Numbered from the stretch's first letter, positions 28,079 through 35,801 are shown. The stretch is 64,000 nt of DNA from Rhodobacter huangdaonensis (GCF_004022465.1 NZ_SAVA01000013.1:1-64000); one strand, 5' to 3'. Notes: a model not told the origin generated them from the sequence alone. Program-made: numbers and translations.

Positions 28079-28387
28079 ATGAGTGGTCAGAACATCCGCA
28101 TCCGGCTCAAGGCGTTCGATTACCGCGTGCTGGACGCCAGCACCCAGGAAATCGTGAACACCGCCAAGCGTACCGGTGCACAGGTCCGCGGGCCGATCCC
28201 GCTGCCCAACAAAATCGAGAAATTCACGGTTCTCCGTGGTCCGCACATCGACAAGAAGTCGCGCGACCAGTGGGAAATCCGCACGCACAAGCGCCTGCTC
28301 GATATCGTCGATCCGACTCCCCAGACCGTGGACGCGCTGATGAAGCTCGACCTCGCCGCTGGCGTCGACGTCGAGATCAAGGTCTGA
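28079..28387 (+). CDS. rpsJ: 30S ribosomal protein S10
   Basis: 102 residues. Typical IRIRLKAFDYRVLDASTQEI start, GPIPLPNKIEKFTVLRGPHIDKKSRDQWE and the C-terminal DVEIKV. S10 is also NusE, the NusB/NusG partner in antitermination and transcription-translation coupling. ATG 28079 is preceded by GAGAGGCAAGACTAA, where the GAGAGG lies in the leader hairpin, so folding could hide the ribosome site. rplC follows 11 bases later. Confidence 0.99.
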   Translation: MSGQNIRIRLKAFDYRVLDASTQEIVNTAKRTGAQVRGPIPLPNKIEKFTVLRGPHIDKKSRDQWEIRTHKRLLDIVDPTPQTVDALMKLDLAAGVDVEIKV

Positions 28388-28398
28388 GGAGGCACGCC

Positions 28399-29127
28399 AT
28401 GACTCAACGTTCTGGTGTTATCGCCAAGAAGCTGGGGATGACCCGGCTGTTCCTCGAAGACGGCAAGCAGGTCCCGGTGACCGTGCTGCAGCTCGACAAC
28501 CTCCAGGTCGTCGCGCAGCGCACCGTCGAGACCGACGGCTACACCGCCGTTCAGCTCGGCGCCGGCGAAGCCAAGGCGAAGCGCGTGTCGGCAGCGATGC
28601 GTGGCCACTTCGCGAAGGCGAACGTCGCGCCGAAGCGCAAGCTGGCCGAGTTCCGCGTGGACCCGGAAAACCTGATCGACGTCGGTGCCGAGATCTCGGC
28701 CGAGCACTACAATGCCGGCCAGTTCGTCGACATCGCCGGCACCTCGATCGGTAAGGGCTTTGCGGGCGTCATGAAGCGCCACAACTTCGGCGGTCTGCGC
28801 GCCTCGCACGGCGTGTCGATCTCGCACCGTTCGCACGGTTCGACCGGCCAGTGCCAGGACCCGGGCAAGGTGTTCAAGGGCAAGAAGATGGCTGGCCATC
28901 TGGGTGCCGTGCGTGTCACCACGCAGAACATCCAGGTCGTCAAGACCGATGCCGACCGCGGCCTGATCCTGGTGAAGGGCTCCGTGCCCGGCGCCAAGGG
29001 TGGCTGGGTCACCATCAAGGACGCCGTCAAGAAGCCGCTGCCGTCGGACGTTCCGATGCCGGCCGGCCTGAAGATGGCTGCCGCTGCTCCGGCCGAAGAA
29101 GTCTCGGTCGAAGGGGGTGAAGCATGA
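28399..29127 (+). CDS. rplC: 50S ribosomal protein L3
   Basis: 242 residues, slightly longer than the E. coli protein because of an Ala/Glu-rich C-terminal tail (about 225-242). The N-terminal RSGVIAKKLGMTRLF and the long loop near the peptidyl-transferase centre (FGGLRASHGVSISHRSHGSTG) are clear. Start ATG 28399 with AGGAGG. A longer upstream frame is an artefact overlapping rpsJ. The stop overlaps the rplD start (ATGA). Confidence 0.98.
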   Translation: MTQRSGVIAKKLGMTRLFLEDGKQVPVTVLQLDNLQVVAQRTVETDGYTAVQLGAGEAKAKRVSAAMRGHFAKANVAPKRKLAEFRVDPENLIDVGAEISAEHYNAGQFVDIAGTSIGKGFAGVMKRHNFGGLRASHGVSISHRSHGSTGQCQDPGKVFKGKKMAGHLGAVRVTTQNIQVVKTDADRGLILVKGSVPGAKGGWVTIKDAVKKPLPSDVPMPAGLKMAAAAPAEEVSVEGGEA

Positions 29128-29744
29128 AACTCGATGTGATCACGCTTGACGGCGGCAAGGCCGGCTCGATCGATCTGGATGACGCGCTGTTCGGCCTCGA
29201 GCCGCGCGCCGACATCCTGCATCGCGTCGTGCGCTGGCAGCGCGCCAAGGCTCAGCAGGGCACCCACTCGGTGCTCGGCAAGTCGGACGTCAGCTACTCG
29301 ACCAAGAAGATCTATCGCCAGAAGGGCACCGGCGGCGCTCGCCACGGTTCCAAGAAGGCCCCGATCTTCCGTCACGGTGGCGTCTACAAGGGCCCGACCC
29401 CGCGGTCGCACGCCCATGACCTGACGAAGAAGTTCCGCGCGCTTGGCCTGCGCCACGCGCTCTCGGCCAAGGCGAAAGCCGGCAACCTCGTGGTTCTGGA
29501 TGCGGCCGATATGGCCGAAGCCAAGACCAAGCTGCTTGCCAAGGCCGCGAAGGAGCTGGGCTGGAAGAAGGTTCTGGTGATCGACGGCTCCGCCGTGGAT
29601 GAGAACTTTGCCAAAGCCGCGCGCAACATCGAAGGCATCGACGTGCTGCCGTCGATGGGCGCCAACGTCTATGACATCCTGAAGCGTGAGACCCTGGTCC
29701 TCACGAAGGCGGGTGTCGAAGCTCTGGAGGCTCGCCTGAAATGA
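29124..29744 (+). CDS. rplD: 50S ribosomal protein L4
   Basis: 206 residues. The extended loop lining the exit tunnel includes KIYRQKGTGGARHGSKKAP and GGVYKGPTPRSH; the globular alpha/beta part follows. In E. coli L4 represses the S10 operon. Overlaps rplC and rplW by 4 bases each (ATGA), so the three are translationally coupled. Confidence 0.98.
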   Translation: MKLDVITLDGGKAGSIDLDDALFGLEPRADILHRVVRWQRAKAQQGTHSVLGKSDVSYSTKKIYRQKGTGGARHGSKKAPIFRHGGVYKGPTPRSHAHDLTKKFRALGLRHALSAKAKAGNLVVLDAADMAEAKTKLLAKAAKELGWKKVLVIDGSAVDENFAKAARNIEGIDVLPSMGANVYDILKRETLVLTKAGVEALEARLK

Positions 29745-30037
29745 GCGCGAAACCCGAACACTACGACGTGATCGTGAAGCCGGTCATCACCGAAAAGGCC
29801 ACCATGGCCTCGGAGAACGGCGCGGTGGTCTTCCAGGTCGCGAAAACGGCTACCAAGCCGGCGATCAAGGAAGCTGTCGAGACCCTCTTCGGCGTCAAGG
29901 TGAAGGCGGTCAACACCACCATCACCAAGGGCAAGACCAAGCGTTTCCGCGGCATGGCCGGCGTGCGCTCGGACGTGAAGAAGGCCTATGTGACGCTGGA
30001 AGACGGTCAGACGATCGACGTCTCGACCGGCCTCTGA
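29741..30037 (+). CDS. rplW: 50S ribosomal protein L23
   Basis: 98 residues. DVIVKPVITEKATM start, KEAVETLFGVKVKAVNT, and a KTKRFRGMAGVRSDVKKA basic loop. L23 sits at the tunnel exit and docks trigger factor, SRP and the translocon. It is followed by a terminator and an inserted gene rather than directly by rplB, which breaks the usual L23-L2 linkage. Confidence 0.98.
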   Translation: MSAKPEHYDVIVKPVITEKATMASENGAVVFQVAKTATKPAIKEAVETLFGVKVKAVNTTITKGKTKRFRGMAGVRSDVKKAYVTLEDGQTIDVSTGL

Positions 30038-30058
30038 GGTCATCGGTCAGAAATTGGA

Positions 30059-30086
30059 AAGGCCCTCGCGTTTGCGGGGGCCTTTT
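30059..30086 (+). terminator. Rho-independent terminator after rplW
   Basis: 11-bp stem (30059-30069 with 30074-30084, one G-T pair), GTTT loop, T4. It closes the rpsJ-rplC-rplD-rplW unit 21 bases after the rplW stop. Confidence 0.88.
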
Positions 30087-30166
30087 CGCTTGTGCGGGGA
30101 TGCTCCCATGCCGAAACTAATTTCAATCCCTACAAATGAGCATTTCTTTGAGTGACAGGAGCGGAT

Positions 30167-30721
30167 ATGGAATTCAGCGCGTTTCTCGACCATCTCCGAG
30201 ACGCCTATCTGGTTGAGTTTGAGGCGGCTTACGAGCAACAAAAGTCTGAGCGCGGAGCGATCCATCCGGAAGTCGCATTCGAGATCTCTGGCGACACCTA
30301 TCGGCACATCTATGTCGTTGATTTTATCGCCGGGAAGGCCGGTAGGGGCATCGCGATAGAGGTCAATCCGGGCCGGCAGGCCTATGTGAGCGGCGGGCCG
30401 TTTGTTTACGATGGGATGACTGTCAGCTTTCGCTGCGCATCTTGGGACGGGATGGCCTTCGCGCTCACACCGGTCACGCCTCAGCTTCACGGTTTCGAGC
30501 CTTGGTTCGATCGGTGGGTGAATCTTGACGAGCAATCCCCTGTCGTTGGCGGCCATCATTCGGGCGGGATTCACAGCGCCGTTCTGGGCGAGCGACATCT
30601 GGAGGTCGACTTCGGGACGGCACCGATCGACGCGCTCACCGGCCTTTTGAAAATCTTCGCCGAAAATGGCGTGCGTGAAGTGAAGGTTGCAAGTTCGAAG
30701 ACGCCCGAGCCGTGCGACTAA
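30167..30721 (+). CDS. Protein of unknown function inserted between rplW and rplB
   Basis: 184 residues. ATG 30167 has AGGAG 6-10 bases upstream; GTG 30152 is an alternative start without a site. A soluble-looking protein with no signal peptide or membrane helix. It has several Trp/aromatic patches (GFEPWFDRWVNLDE, CASWDGMAF), a Gly/His turn GGHHSGGIHSA and an acidic C-terminal half. I do not recognise the family. Base and codon use differ from the neighbours (many TTT, GAT, TCT, one ATA, lower GC), so recent acquisition is likely. It is bracketed by the rplW terminator and by a hairpin plus new promoter before rplB. Confidence 0.8.
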   Translation: MEFSAFLDHLRDAYLVEFEAAYEQQKSERGAIHPEVAFEISGDTYRHIYVVDFIAGKAGRGIAIEVNPGRQAYVSGGPFVYDGMTVSFRCASWDGMAFALTPVTPQLHGFEPWFDRWVNLDEQSPVVGGHHSGGIHSAVLGERHLEVDFGTAPIDALTGLLKIFAENGVREVKVASSKTPEPCD

Positions 30722-30738
30722 CAAAGCGTAACCTGCCT

Positions 30739-30768
30739 ATAGACTCGCCCCCCCATCCCTGCTACATC
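30739..30768 (+). promoter_or_regulatory. Candidate promoter for the rplB unit
   Basis: ATAGAC (30739-30744), 18-base spacer, TACATC (30763-30768). The spacer end CCCCATCCCTGC closely matches CCCCATCCCCGC in the rplO promoter (39141-39170). A TATAGA at 30738 could alternatively be a -10 box, but no good -35 stands before it. A promoter is needed here because a terminator and a foreign gene precede rplB. Confidence 0.45.
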
Positions 30769-30782
30769 GCGCCAGTCTCGCA

Positions 30783-30803
30783 GCCCCGGATTCGTTCCGG
30801 GGC
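30783..30803 (+). terminator. Hairpin between the inserted gene and rplB (possible terminator)
   Basis: GCCCCGGA (30783-30790)/TCCGGGGC (30796-30803), 5-base loop, followed by GCTTGATTATT. It could end the inserted gene's transcript or, if the promoter at 30739 is real, act as a leader structure of the rplB unit. Confidence 0.5.
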
Positions 30804-30891
30804 GCTTGATTATTGAACTCGGGGACCTTCGGGGCCCTTTACACACAGACAGGCGGGGCAACCTGCCGCAAGCTAACGGAAGACAGAAAGC

Positions 30892-31728
30892 ATGGCACTC
30901 AAGTCGTATAAGCCGACGACGCCGGGCCAGCGTGGGCTGGTTCTGATCGACCGTTCGGAGCTTTGGAAAGGCCGTCCGGTCAAAGCCCTCACTGAGGGCC
31001 TGATCAAGACCGGTGGCCGGAACAATACCGGGCGCGTCACGATGTGGCACAAGGGTGGCGGCGCCAAGCGTCTCTACCGCGTCGTTGATTTCAAGCGTCG
31101 CAAGTTCGACGTCCCGGCGGTCGTCGAGCGGATCGAATACGATCCGAACCGTACCGCCTTCATCGCGCTGATCAAGTACCAGGACGGCGAACTCGCCTAC
31201 ATCCTGGCGCCGCAGCGTCTCGCCGTCGGCGACACCGTTTTCTCGGGTCCGAAGCACGACATCAAGCCGGGCAACGCGATGCCGTTCTCGGGCATGCCGA
31301 TCGGCACGATCGTGCACAACGTCGAGCTGAAGCCGGGCAAGGGCGGTCAGCTGGCCCGTGCGGCCGGCACCTACGCTCAGTTCGTCGGCCGTGACGGCGG
31401 CTATGCCCAGATCCGCCTGTCCTCGGGCGAGCTGCGCATCGTGCGTCAGGAATGCATGGCCACCATCGGTGCCGTGTCGAACGCCGACCACTCGAACCAG
31501 AACTTCGGTAAAGCTGGTCGTATGCGCCACAAGGGCGTGCGTCCGACCGTCCGCGGCGTCGCGATGAACCCGATCGATCACCCGCATGGCGGTGGTGAAG
31601 GCCGGACCTCGGGTGGCCGTACCCCGGTGACCCCGTGGGGCAAGGACACCAAGGGCAAGAAGACTCGCTCGAACAAGAAGACGGACAAGTACATTCTCCG
31701 TTCGCGCAACGCCAAGAAGGGTCGCTAA
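30892..31728 (+). CDS. rplB: 50S ribosomal protein L2
   Basis: 278 residues. ALKSYKPTTPGQRG start, VERIEYDPNRTAFIALIKY, and the conserved C-terminal GVAMNPIDHPHGGGEGRTSG containing the His needed for subunit association and peptidyl transfer. ATG 30892 is preceded by GGAAGACAG. First gene of the rplB-rpsS-rplV-rpsC-rplP unit, which here is separated from rplW by 854 bases. Confidence 0.99.
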   Translation: MALKSYKPTTPGQRGLVLIDRSELWKGRPVKALTEGLIKTGGRNNTGRVTMWHKGGGAKRLYRVVDFKRRKFDVPAVVERIEYDPNRTAFIALIKYQDGELAYILAPQRLAVGDTVFSGPKHDIKPGNAMPFSGMPIGTIVHNVELKPGKGGQLARAAGTYAQFVGRDGGYAQIRLSSGELRIVRQECMATIGAVSNADHSNQNFGKAGRMRHKGVRPTVRGVAMNPIDHPHGGGEGRTSGGRTPVTPWGKDTKGKKTRSNKKTDKYILRSRNAKKGR

Positions 31729-31731
31729 CAC

Positions 31732-32010
31732 ATGGCACGTTCTATCTGGAAAGGCCCCTTCGTCGACGCCTATCTGCTGAAGAAGGCGGAGAAGGCGAAA
31801 GCTTCGGGCAAATCCGACGTGATCAAGATCTGGTCGCGCCGCTCCACCATCCTGCCGCAGTTCGTTGGTCTGACCTTCGGCGTCTACAACGGCCAGAAGC
31901 ACATCCCGGTCAACGTGACCGAGGAAATGATCGGCCAGAAGTTCGGTGAATATTCGCCGACCCGGACCTATTACGGTCACGCCGCCGACAAGAAAGCCAA
32001 GAGGAAGTAA
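31732..32010 (+). CDS. rpsS: 30S ribosomal protein S19
   Basis: 92 residues. ARSIWKGPFVDAYLLKKAEK start, KIWSRRSTILPQFVGLTFGVYNG core, and the basic C-terminus HAADKKAKRK. It binds the 16S rRNA 3' head domain with S13. It starts 3 bases after the rplB stop. Confidence 0.99.
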   Translation: MARSIWKGPFVDAYLLKKAEKAKASGKSDVIKIWSRRSTILPQFVGLTFGVYNGQKHIPVNVTEEMIGQKFGEYSPTRTYYGHAADKKAKRK

Positions 32011-32015
32011 GAGCC

Positions 32016-32396
32016 ATGGGTAAGGAAAACAATCCGCGCCGCGTGGCGGAAAACGAGGCTTTCGCCAAGGCGAAGATGCTGCGCACCTCGCCGCAGAAGC
32101 TGAACCTCGTCGCTGCGATGATCCGTGGCAAGAAGGTCGAGAAGGCGCTTGCCGATCTCACCTTCTCGAAGCGCCGCATCGCCGGTGAGGTGAAGAAGTG
32201 CCTGCAGTCGGCCATCGCCAATGCCGAGAACAACCATGGCCTCGACGTCGACACCCTGGTCGTCGCCGAAGCCTGGGTCGGCAAGAACCTGGTCATGAAA
32301 CGCGGCCGTCCGCGCGCCCGTGGTCGTTTCGGCAAGATCATGAAGCCGTTTTCGGAAATCACCATCAAGGTGCGTCAGATCGAGGAGCGTGCGTAA
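32016..32396 (+). CDS. rplV: 50S ribosomal protein L22
   Basis: 126 residues. The globular part has LRTSPQKLNLVAAMIRGKKVEKAL, and the tunnel beta-hairpin has MKRGRPRARGRFGKIMKP with its Arg-rich tip. L22 contacts all six 23S rRNA domains and lines the exit tunnel (macrolide site). Its stop TAA shares one base with the rpsC ATG. Confidence 0.99.
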   Translation: MGKENNPRRVAENEAFAKAKMLRTSPQKLNLVAAMIRGKKVEKALADLTFSKRRIAGEVKKCLQSAIANAENNHGLDVDTLVVAEAWVGKNLVMKRGRPRARGRFGKIMKPFSEITIKVRQIEERA

Positions 32397-33106
32397 TGGG
32401 ACAGAAGGTCAACCCGATCGGGATGCGCCTCCAGGTCAACCGCACCTGGGACAGCCGCTGGTTCGCCGAGTCGAAAGACTATGGTGACATGCTGCTCGAA
32501 GACCTGAAGATGCGCGACTTCATCCATGAAGAAGCGAAGCAGGCCGGCATCAGCCGCGTGATCATCGAGCGTCCGCACAAGAAGTGCCGCGTGACCATTC
32601 ACGCTGCGCGTCCGGGCGTCATCATCGGCAAGAAGGGCGCGGACATCGAAGTCCTGCGCAAGAAGCTGGCGAACTTCACGAAGTCGGAACTGCACCTCAA
32701 CATCGTCGAGGTCCGCAAGCCCGAACTCGACGCCCAGCTGGTGGCCGAATCGATCGCGCAGCAGCTCGAGCGCCGCGTGTCCTTCCGTCGTGCGATGAAG
32801 CGCGCCGTGCAGAACGCGATGCGCATGGGCGCCCTCGGCATCCGGGTGAACGTTGCCGGCCGTCTCGGCGGCGCGGAAATCGCCCGTACCGAATGGTACC
32901 GTGAAGGTCGCGTGCCGCTGCACACCCTGCGTGCCGACATCGACTATGCGCTGTCCGAAGCGTCGACCCCCTACGGGATCATCGGCGTGAAGGTCTGGAT
33001 CTTCAAAGGCGAGATCATGGAACATGATCCGCAAGCACGCGACCGCAAGGCCGCCGAGGCCCAGGAAGGCCCGGCGCCGCGTGGCCCGCGTCGCGACGCA
33101 CGTTGA
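32396..33106 (+). CDS. rpsC: 30S ribosomal protein S3
   Basis: 236 residues. MGQKVNPIGMRLQVNRTWDS start, a KH domain with PGVIIGKKGADIEVLRKKL (about 80-98), and the C-terminal GRLGGAEIARTEWYREGRVPLHT. S3 forms part of the mRNA entry helicase site. The start is taken at 32396, overlapping the rplV stop by one base (TAATG). A longer frame from 32198 lies inside rplV and is not real. Confidence 0.99.
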   Translation: MGQKVNPIGMRLQVNRTWDSRWFAESKDYGDMLLEDLKMRDFIHEEAKQAGISRVIIERPHKKCRVTIHAARPGVIIGKKGADIEVLRKKLANFTKSELHLNIVEVRKPELDAQLVAESIAQQLERRVSFRRAMKRAVQNAMRMGALGIRVNVAGRLGGAEIARTEWYREGRVPLHTLRADIDYALSEASTPYGIIGVKVWIFKGEIMEHDPQARDRKAAEAQEGPAPRGPRRDAR

Positions 33107-33118
33107 GGGGTATGAGAG

Positions 33119-33532
33119 ATGCTGCAACCGAAACGGACGAAGTTCCGCAAACAGCACAAGGGCCGTATTCACGGTGAAGCTAAGGGCGGCTTCAACCTGA
33201 ACTTCGGGTCCTTTGCGCTGAAGGCCACCGAGCCGGAGCGTGTGACCGCGCGCCAGATCGAAGCCGCGCGTCGTGCGATCACCCGTCACATGAAGCGTCA
33301 GGGCCGGGTCTGGATCCGCGTGTTCCCGGATGTGCCGGTGTCGTCGAAGCCCACCGAAGTCCGTATGGGTAAAGGTAAGGGCTCGGTCGATTACTGGGCG
33401 GCCAAGGTGAAGCCGGGCCGGATCATGTTCGAGATCGACGGCGTGTCGGAAGTGGTTGCGCGCGAGGCCCTGCGCCTTGGCGCCAACAAGCTGCCGGTGC
33501 TGACCCGCATCGTGGCGCGCGAAGACTGGTAA
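33119..33532 (+). CDS. rplP: 50S ribosomal protein L16
   Basis: 137 residues. MLQPKRTKFRKQHKGRIHG start, the universal RRAITRHMKRQGRVWIRVFP, and MGKGKGSVDYWAAKVKPG. It binds near the A site and the 5S rRNA region. ATG 33119 follows GAGAG. Last gene of its unit: a strong terminator starts 24 bases after the stop, so rpmC is not co-transcribed. Confidence 0.99.
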   Translation: MLQPKRTKFRKQHKGRIHGEAKGGFNLNFGSFALKATEPERVTARQIEAARRAITRHMKRQGRVWIRVFPDVPVSSKPTEVRMGKGKGSVDYWAAKVKPGRIMFEIDGVSEVVAREALRLGANKLPVLTRIVAREDW

Positions 33533-33555
33533 TCCGGTCTTCAGGCGAAAAGTTC

Positions 33556-33585
33556 AGGCCCCCCGAGCGAATCGGGGGGCCTTTT
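33556..33585 (+). terminator. Rho-independent terminator after rplP
   Basis: Perfect 11-bp stem (33556-33566 with 33572-33582), 5-base loop, T4 at its end. It closes the rplB-rplP unit. Confidence 0.93.
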
Positions 33586-33657
33586 CATTTGTCGCGACGG
33601 GCGGGGCAGGGGCCCGGCCCCGCGCCACGGGGATGCCGGGGCGAAGCCACAAATGCG

Positions 33658-33679
33658 AAAACCCGCGACGAATCGCGGG
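33658..33679 (-). terminator. Rho-independent terminator of tRNA-Gln
   Basis: Stem CCCGCGA/TCGCGGG (33662-33668 with 33673-33679) with a 4-base loop. On the minus strand it ends in TTTT. It lies about 49 bases past the tRNA 3' end. A second small hairpin GGCAAC/GTTGCC (33683-33698) stands between. Confidence 0.85.
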
Positions 33680-33727
33680 CGAGGCAACAAAAGTTGCCAC
33701 CTGGGCTGGGTTTCAGGCTGGGAAGGT

Positions 33728-33801
33728 TGGCTGCCCTCCGTGGATTCGAACCACGCTTACCTGAGTCAGAATCAGGCGTCCTGCCGCTAGACGAGAGGGC
33801 A
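33728..33801 (-). tRNA. tRNA-Gln (CTG anticodon)
   Basis: 74 bases with encoded CCA. Acceptor stem TGCCCTC/GAGGGCA, discriminator G, anticodon stem CCTGA/TCAGG with loop TTCTGAC giving CTG, T-arm GTGGTTCGAATCCAC. Encoded on the strand opposite to the ribosomal genes, between rplP and rpmC, with its own promoter and terminator. Confidence 0.97.
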
Positions 33802-33851
33802 ACAGGGAGAAAGCGCTTCGCCGCGAACGGCTTCTGCCTTCTTGCGTGGCC

Positions 33852-33880
33852 CAAGTAAGGGGTTGTGCGGCCGGCGTCAA
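33852..33880 (-). promoter_or_regulatory. Promoter of tRNA-Gln
   Basis: On the minus strand: TTGACG (33880-33875), 17-base spacer, TACTTG (33857-33852). It leaves about 43 bases of 5' leader to be trimmed from the tRNA. Confidence 0.7.
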
Positions 33881-33929
33881 CCGGGAAATTGCATTTTGTC
33901 GCGCTTCCGTGAAAGGGCGGCATTTGTCA

Positions 33930-33958
33930 TTGCCAGACTGGGGCTCTGGTGCTATAGG
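33930..33958 (+). promoter_or_regulatory. Promoter of the rpmC (spc) unit
   Basis: TTGCCA (33930-33935), 17-base spacer, TATAGG (33953-33958). Expected start near 33965, about 80 bases before rpmC. It lies back to back with the tRNA-Gln promoter. Confidence 0.75.
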
Positions 33959-34044
33959 CCGCGGGTCCGGCACGCCGGGCAGACATAACCCACCAGGATC
34001 AGGGTCACCCAAGGGGCCCTCTGGTGCCAGAAAAGGATCGTGGC

Positions 34045-34245
34045 ATGAAAGCCCAAGAACTCAAGGCGAAGACGCCTGATGAGCTCCGCGATGCGCTGAT
34101 CGCGCTGAAGAAGGAAGCCTTCAACCTCCGCTTCCAGCAGGCCACCGGCCAGCTCGAGAACACCGCCCGCATGCGCTCCGTCCGTCGTGACGTTGCCCGC
34201 ATCCAGACGGTGCTGACCGCCAAAGCCGCTGAAGCCGCGAAGTAA
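34045..34245 (+). CDS. rpmC: 50S ribosomal protein L29
   Basis: 66 residues, all-helical. MKAQELKAKTPDELRDALI, KEAFNLRFQQATGQLENTARM, VRRDVARIQTVL. It sits at the tunnel exit beside L23. The ATG at 34045 has AAGGA 8-12 bases upstream and matches the family start; a GTG 21 bases upstream is less likely. First gene of a unit driven by the promoter at 33930. Confidence 0.98.
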   Translation: MKAQELKAKTPDELRDALIALKKEAFNLRFQQATGQLENTARMRSVRRDVARIQTVLTAKAAEAAK

Positions 34246-34256
34246 GGAGTCTTCCG

Positions 34257-34490
34257 ATGCCCAAACGTATCCTGCAAGGCGTCGTCACCTCGGACAAGAA
34301 CGACCAGACGGTCACTGTCCTCGTGGAACGCCGCTTCAAGCACCCGCTTTTCCAGAAGACGGTGCGGAAGTCGAAGAAATACCGCGCCCATGACGCGGAG
34401 AACACTTTCAAGACCGGTGACACCGTTCGCATCGAAGAGTGCGCGCCGATCTCGAAAACGAAACGCTGGAGGGTTGTCGTCGAGGCCTGA
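34257..34490 (+). CDS. rpsQ: 30S ribosomal protein S17
   Basis: 77 residues, OB-fold. PKRILQGVVTSDKNDQTVTV start, HPLFQKTVRKSKKYRAHDAEN and VRIEECAPISKTKRWRVV. It binds 16S rRNA helix 11. AAGGAG lies 6-11 bases before ATG 34257. 77 bases separate it from rplN without a terminator. Confidence 0.99.
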   Translation: MPKRILQGVVTSDKNDQTVTVLVERRFKHPLFQKTVRKSKKYRAHDAENTFKTGDTVRIEECAPISKTKRWRVVVEA

Positions 34491-34567
34491 CATCCGTCAG
34501 GTCCCGGCGATAAACGTTCAGTTTATCGAAACCCTGGGGCTCGTCCCCACAGGTCGGGAGTAACCAA

Positions 34568-34936
34568 ATGATCCAGATGCAGACCAATCTGGATGTCGCT
34601 GACAACTCCGGCGCACGCCGAGTTCAGTGCATCAAGGTCCTGGGCGGCTCGCATCGCCGCTACGCATCCGTGGGCGACATCATCGTGGTGTCGGTCAAGG
34701 AGGCGATTCCGAAGGGCCGCGTGAAGAAGGGGGACGTCCGCAAGGCCGTCGTCGTTCGCACCGCCAAGGAAGTCCGTCGCGAAGATGGCACCGCCATCCG
34801 CTTCGACCGCAACGCCGCCGTCATCCTGAACAACCAGGGCGAACCGGTCGGCACCCGTATCTTCGGGCCGGTCGTTCGTGAACTGCGCGCGAAGAACTTC
34901 ATGAAGATCATCTCGCTCGCTCCGGAGGTGCTGTGA
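34568..34936 (+). CDS. rplN: 50S ribosomal protein L14
   Basis: 122 residues. MIQMQTNLDVADNSGARRVQC start, RRYASVGDIIVVSVKEAIP and FGPVVRELRAKNFMKIISLAPEVL. It forms inter-subunit bridge B8. ATG 34568 follows GGGAGTAACCAA. Its stop overlaps the rplX start region (GTGATG). Confidence 0.99.
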   Translation: MIQMQTNLDVADNSGARRVQCIKVLGGSHRRYASVGDIIVVSVKEAIPKGRVKKGDVRKAVVVRTAKEVRREDGTAIRFDRNAAVILNNQGEPVGTRIFGPVVRELRAKNFMKIISLAPEVL

Positions 34937-35241
34937 TGGCTGCGAAGCTCCGCAAAGGCGACAAGGTCGTCGTTCTCGCCGGCAAGGACAAAGGCAAACA
35001 GGGTGAAATCACCACTGTCATGCCGAAGGACAACAAGGCCGTCGTCGAAGGCGTGAACATGGCGATCCGCCATACCCGCCAGACCCAGACCTCGCAGGGT
35101 GGCCGCATCTCGAAGGCGATGCCGATCGACCTGTCGAACCTCGCGCTCGTCGATGCCAACGGCAAGGCGACCCGCGTCGGCTTCCGCGTGGAAGGCGAGA
35201 ACAAGGTCCGTTACGCCAAGACCACCGGGGAGGCGATCTGA
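34936..35241 (+). CDS. rplX: 50S ribosomal protein L24
   Basis: 101 residues. KOW motif in LRKGDKVVVLAGKDKGKQGE (5-24), then NMAIRHTRQTQTSQGGRISK. It initiates 50S assembly at the 5' end of 23S rRNA. ATG 34936 is chosen because GGAGGTG stands 6-12 bases upstream; GTG 34933 is possible. The stop overlaps the rplE start by one base (TGATG). Confidence 0.97.
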   Translation: MAAKLRKGDKVVVLAGKDKGKQGEITTVMPKDNKAVVEGVNMAIRHTRQTQTSQGGRISKAMPIDLSNLALVDANGKATRVGFRVEGENKVRYAKTTGEAI

Positions 35242-35801
35242 TGCTCGACCAGGCAACCTACACGCCCCGCCTGAAGACGCTGTACCGGGAAACCATCCGT
35301 CCGGCGCTGAAGGAAGAGTTTGGCTTCAAGAACGACATGCAGATCCCGCGTCTGGACAAGATCGTCCTGAACATGGGTGTCGGCGAAGCCGTCAAGGACA
35401 CCAAGAAGGTCAAGCAGGCCGCCGAAGAGCTGACGCTCATCGCCGGTCAGAAGGCCGTCATCACCCACGCCAAGAAGTCGGTCGCCGGCTTCCGCGTTCG
35501 TGAAGAGATGCCGCTCGGCTGCAAGGTGACCCTGCGCGGTGACCGCATGTATGAATTTTTCGACCGCCTGATCAACGTGGCCCTGCCGCGCGTCCGCGAC
35601 TTCCGCGGCGTGAAGGGCTCTTCGTTCGATGGCCGTGGCAACTACGCGATGGGGCTCAAAGAGCAGATCGTGTTCCCCGAAATCGACTTCGACAAGGTCG
35701 ACGAGGTGCTCGGCATGGACATCATCATCTGCACCACCTCGAGCGTGGATGCGGAAGCGAAGGCGCTGTTGAAGCATTTCAACATGCCGTTCAACAGCTG
35801 A
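35241..35801 (+). CDS. rplE: 50S ribosomal protein L5
   Basis: 186 residues. IPRLDKIVLNMGVGEAVKDTK, the 5S rRNA-binding loop with KSVAGFRVREEMPLGCKVTL, and the C-terminal GMDIIICTTSSVDAEAKALL. It links 5S rRNA to the central protuberance and touches the P-site tRNA. The start shares one base with the rplX stop. Confidence 0.99.
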   Translation: MLDQATYTPRLKTLYRETIRPALKEEFGFKNDMQIPRLDKIVLNMGVGEAVKDTKKVKQAAEELTLIAGQKAVITHAKKSVAGFRVREEMPLGCKVTLRGDRMYEFFDRLINVALPRVRDFRGVKGSSFDGRGNYAMGLKEQIVFPEIDFDKVDEVLGMDIIICTTSSVDAEAKALLKHFNMPFNS

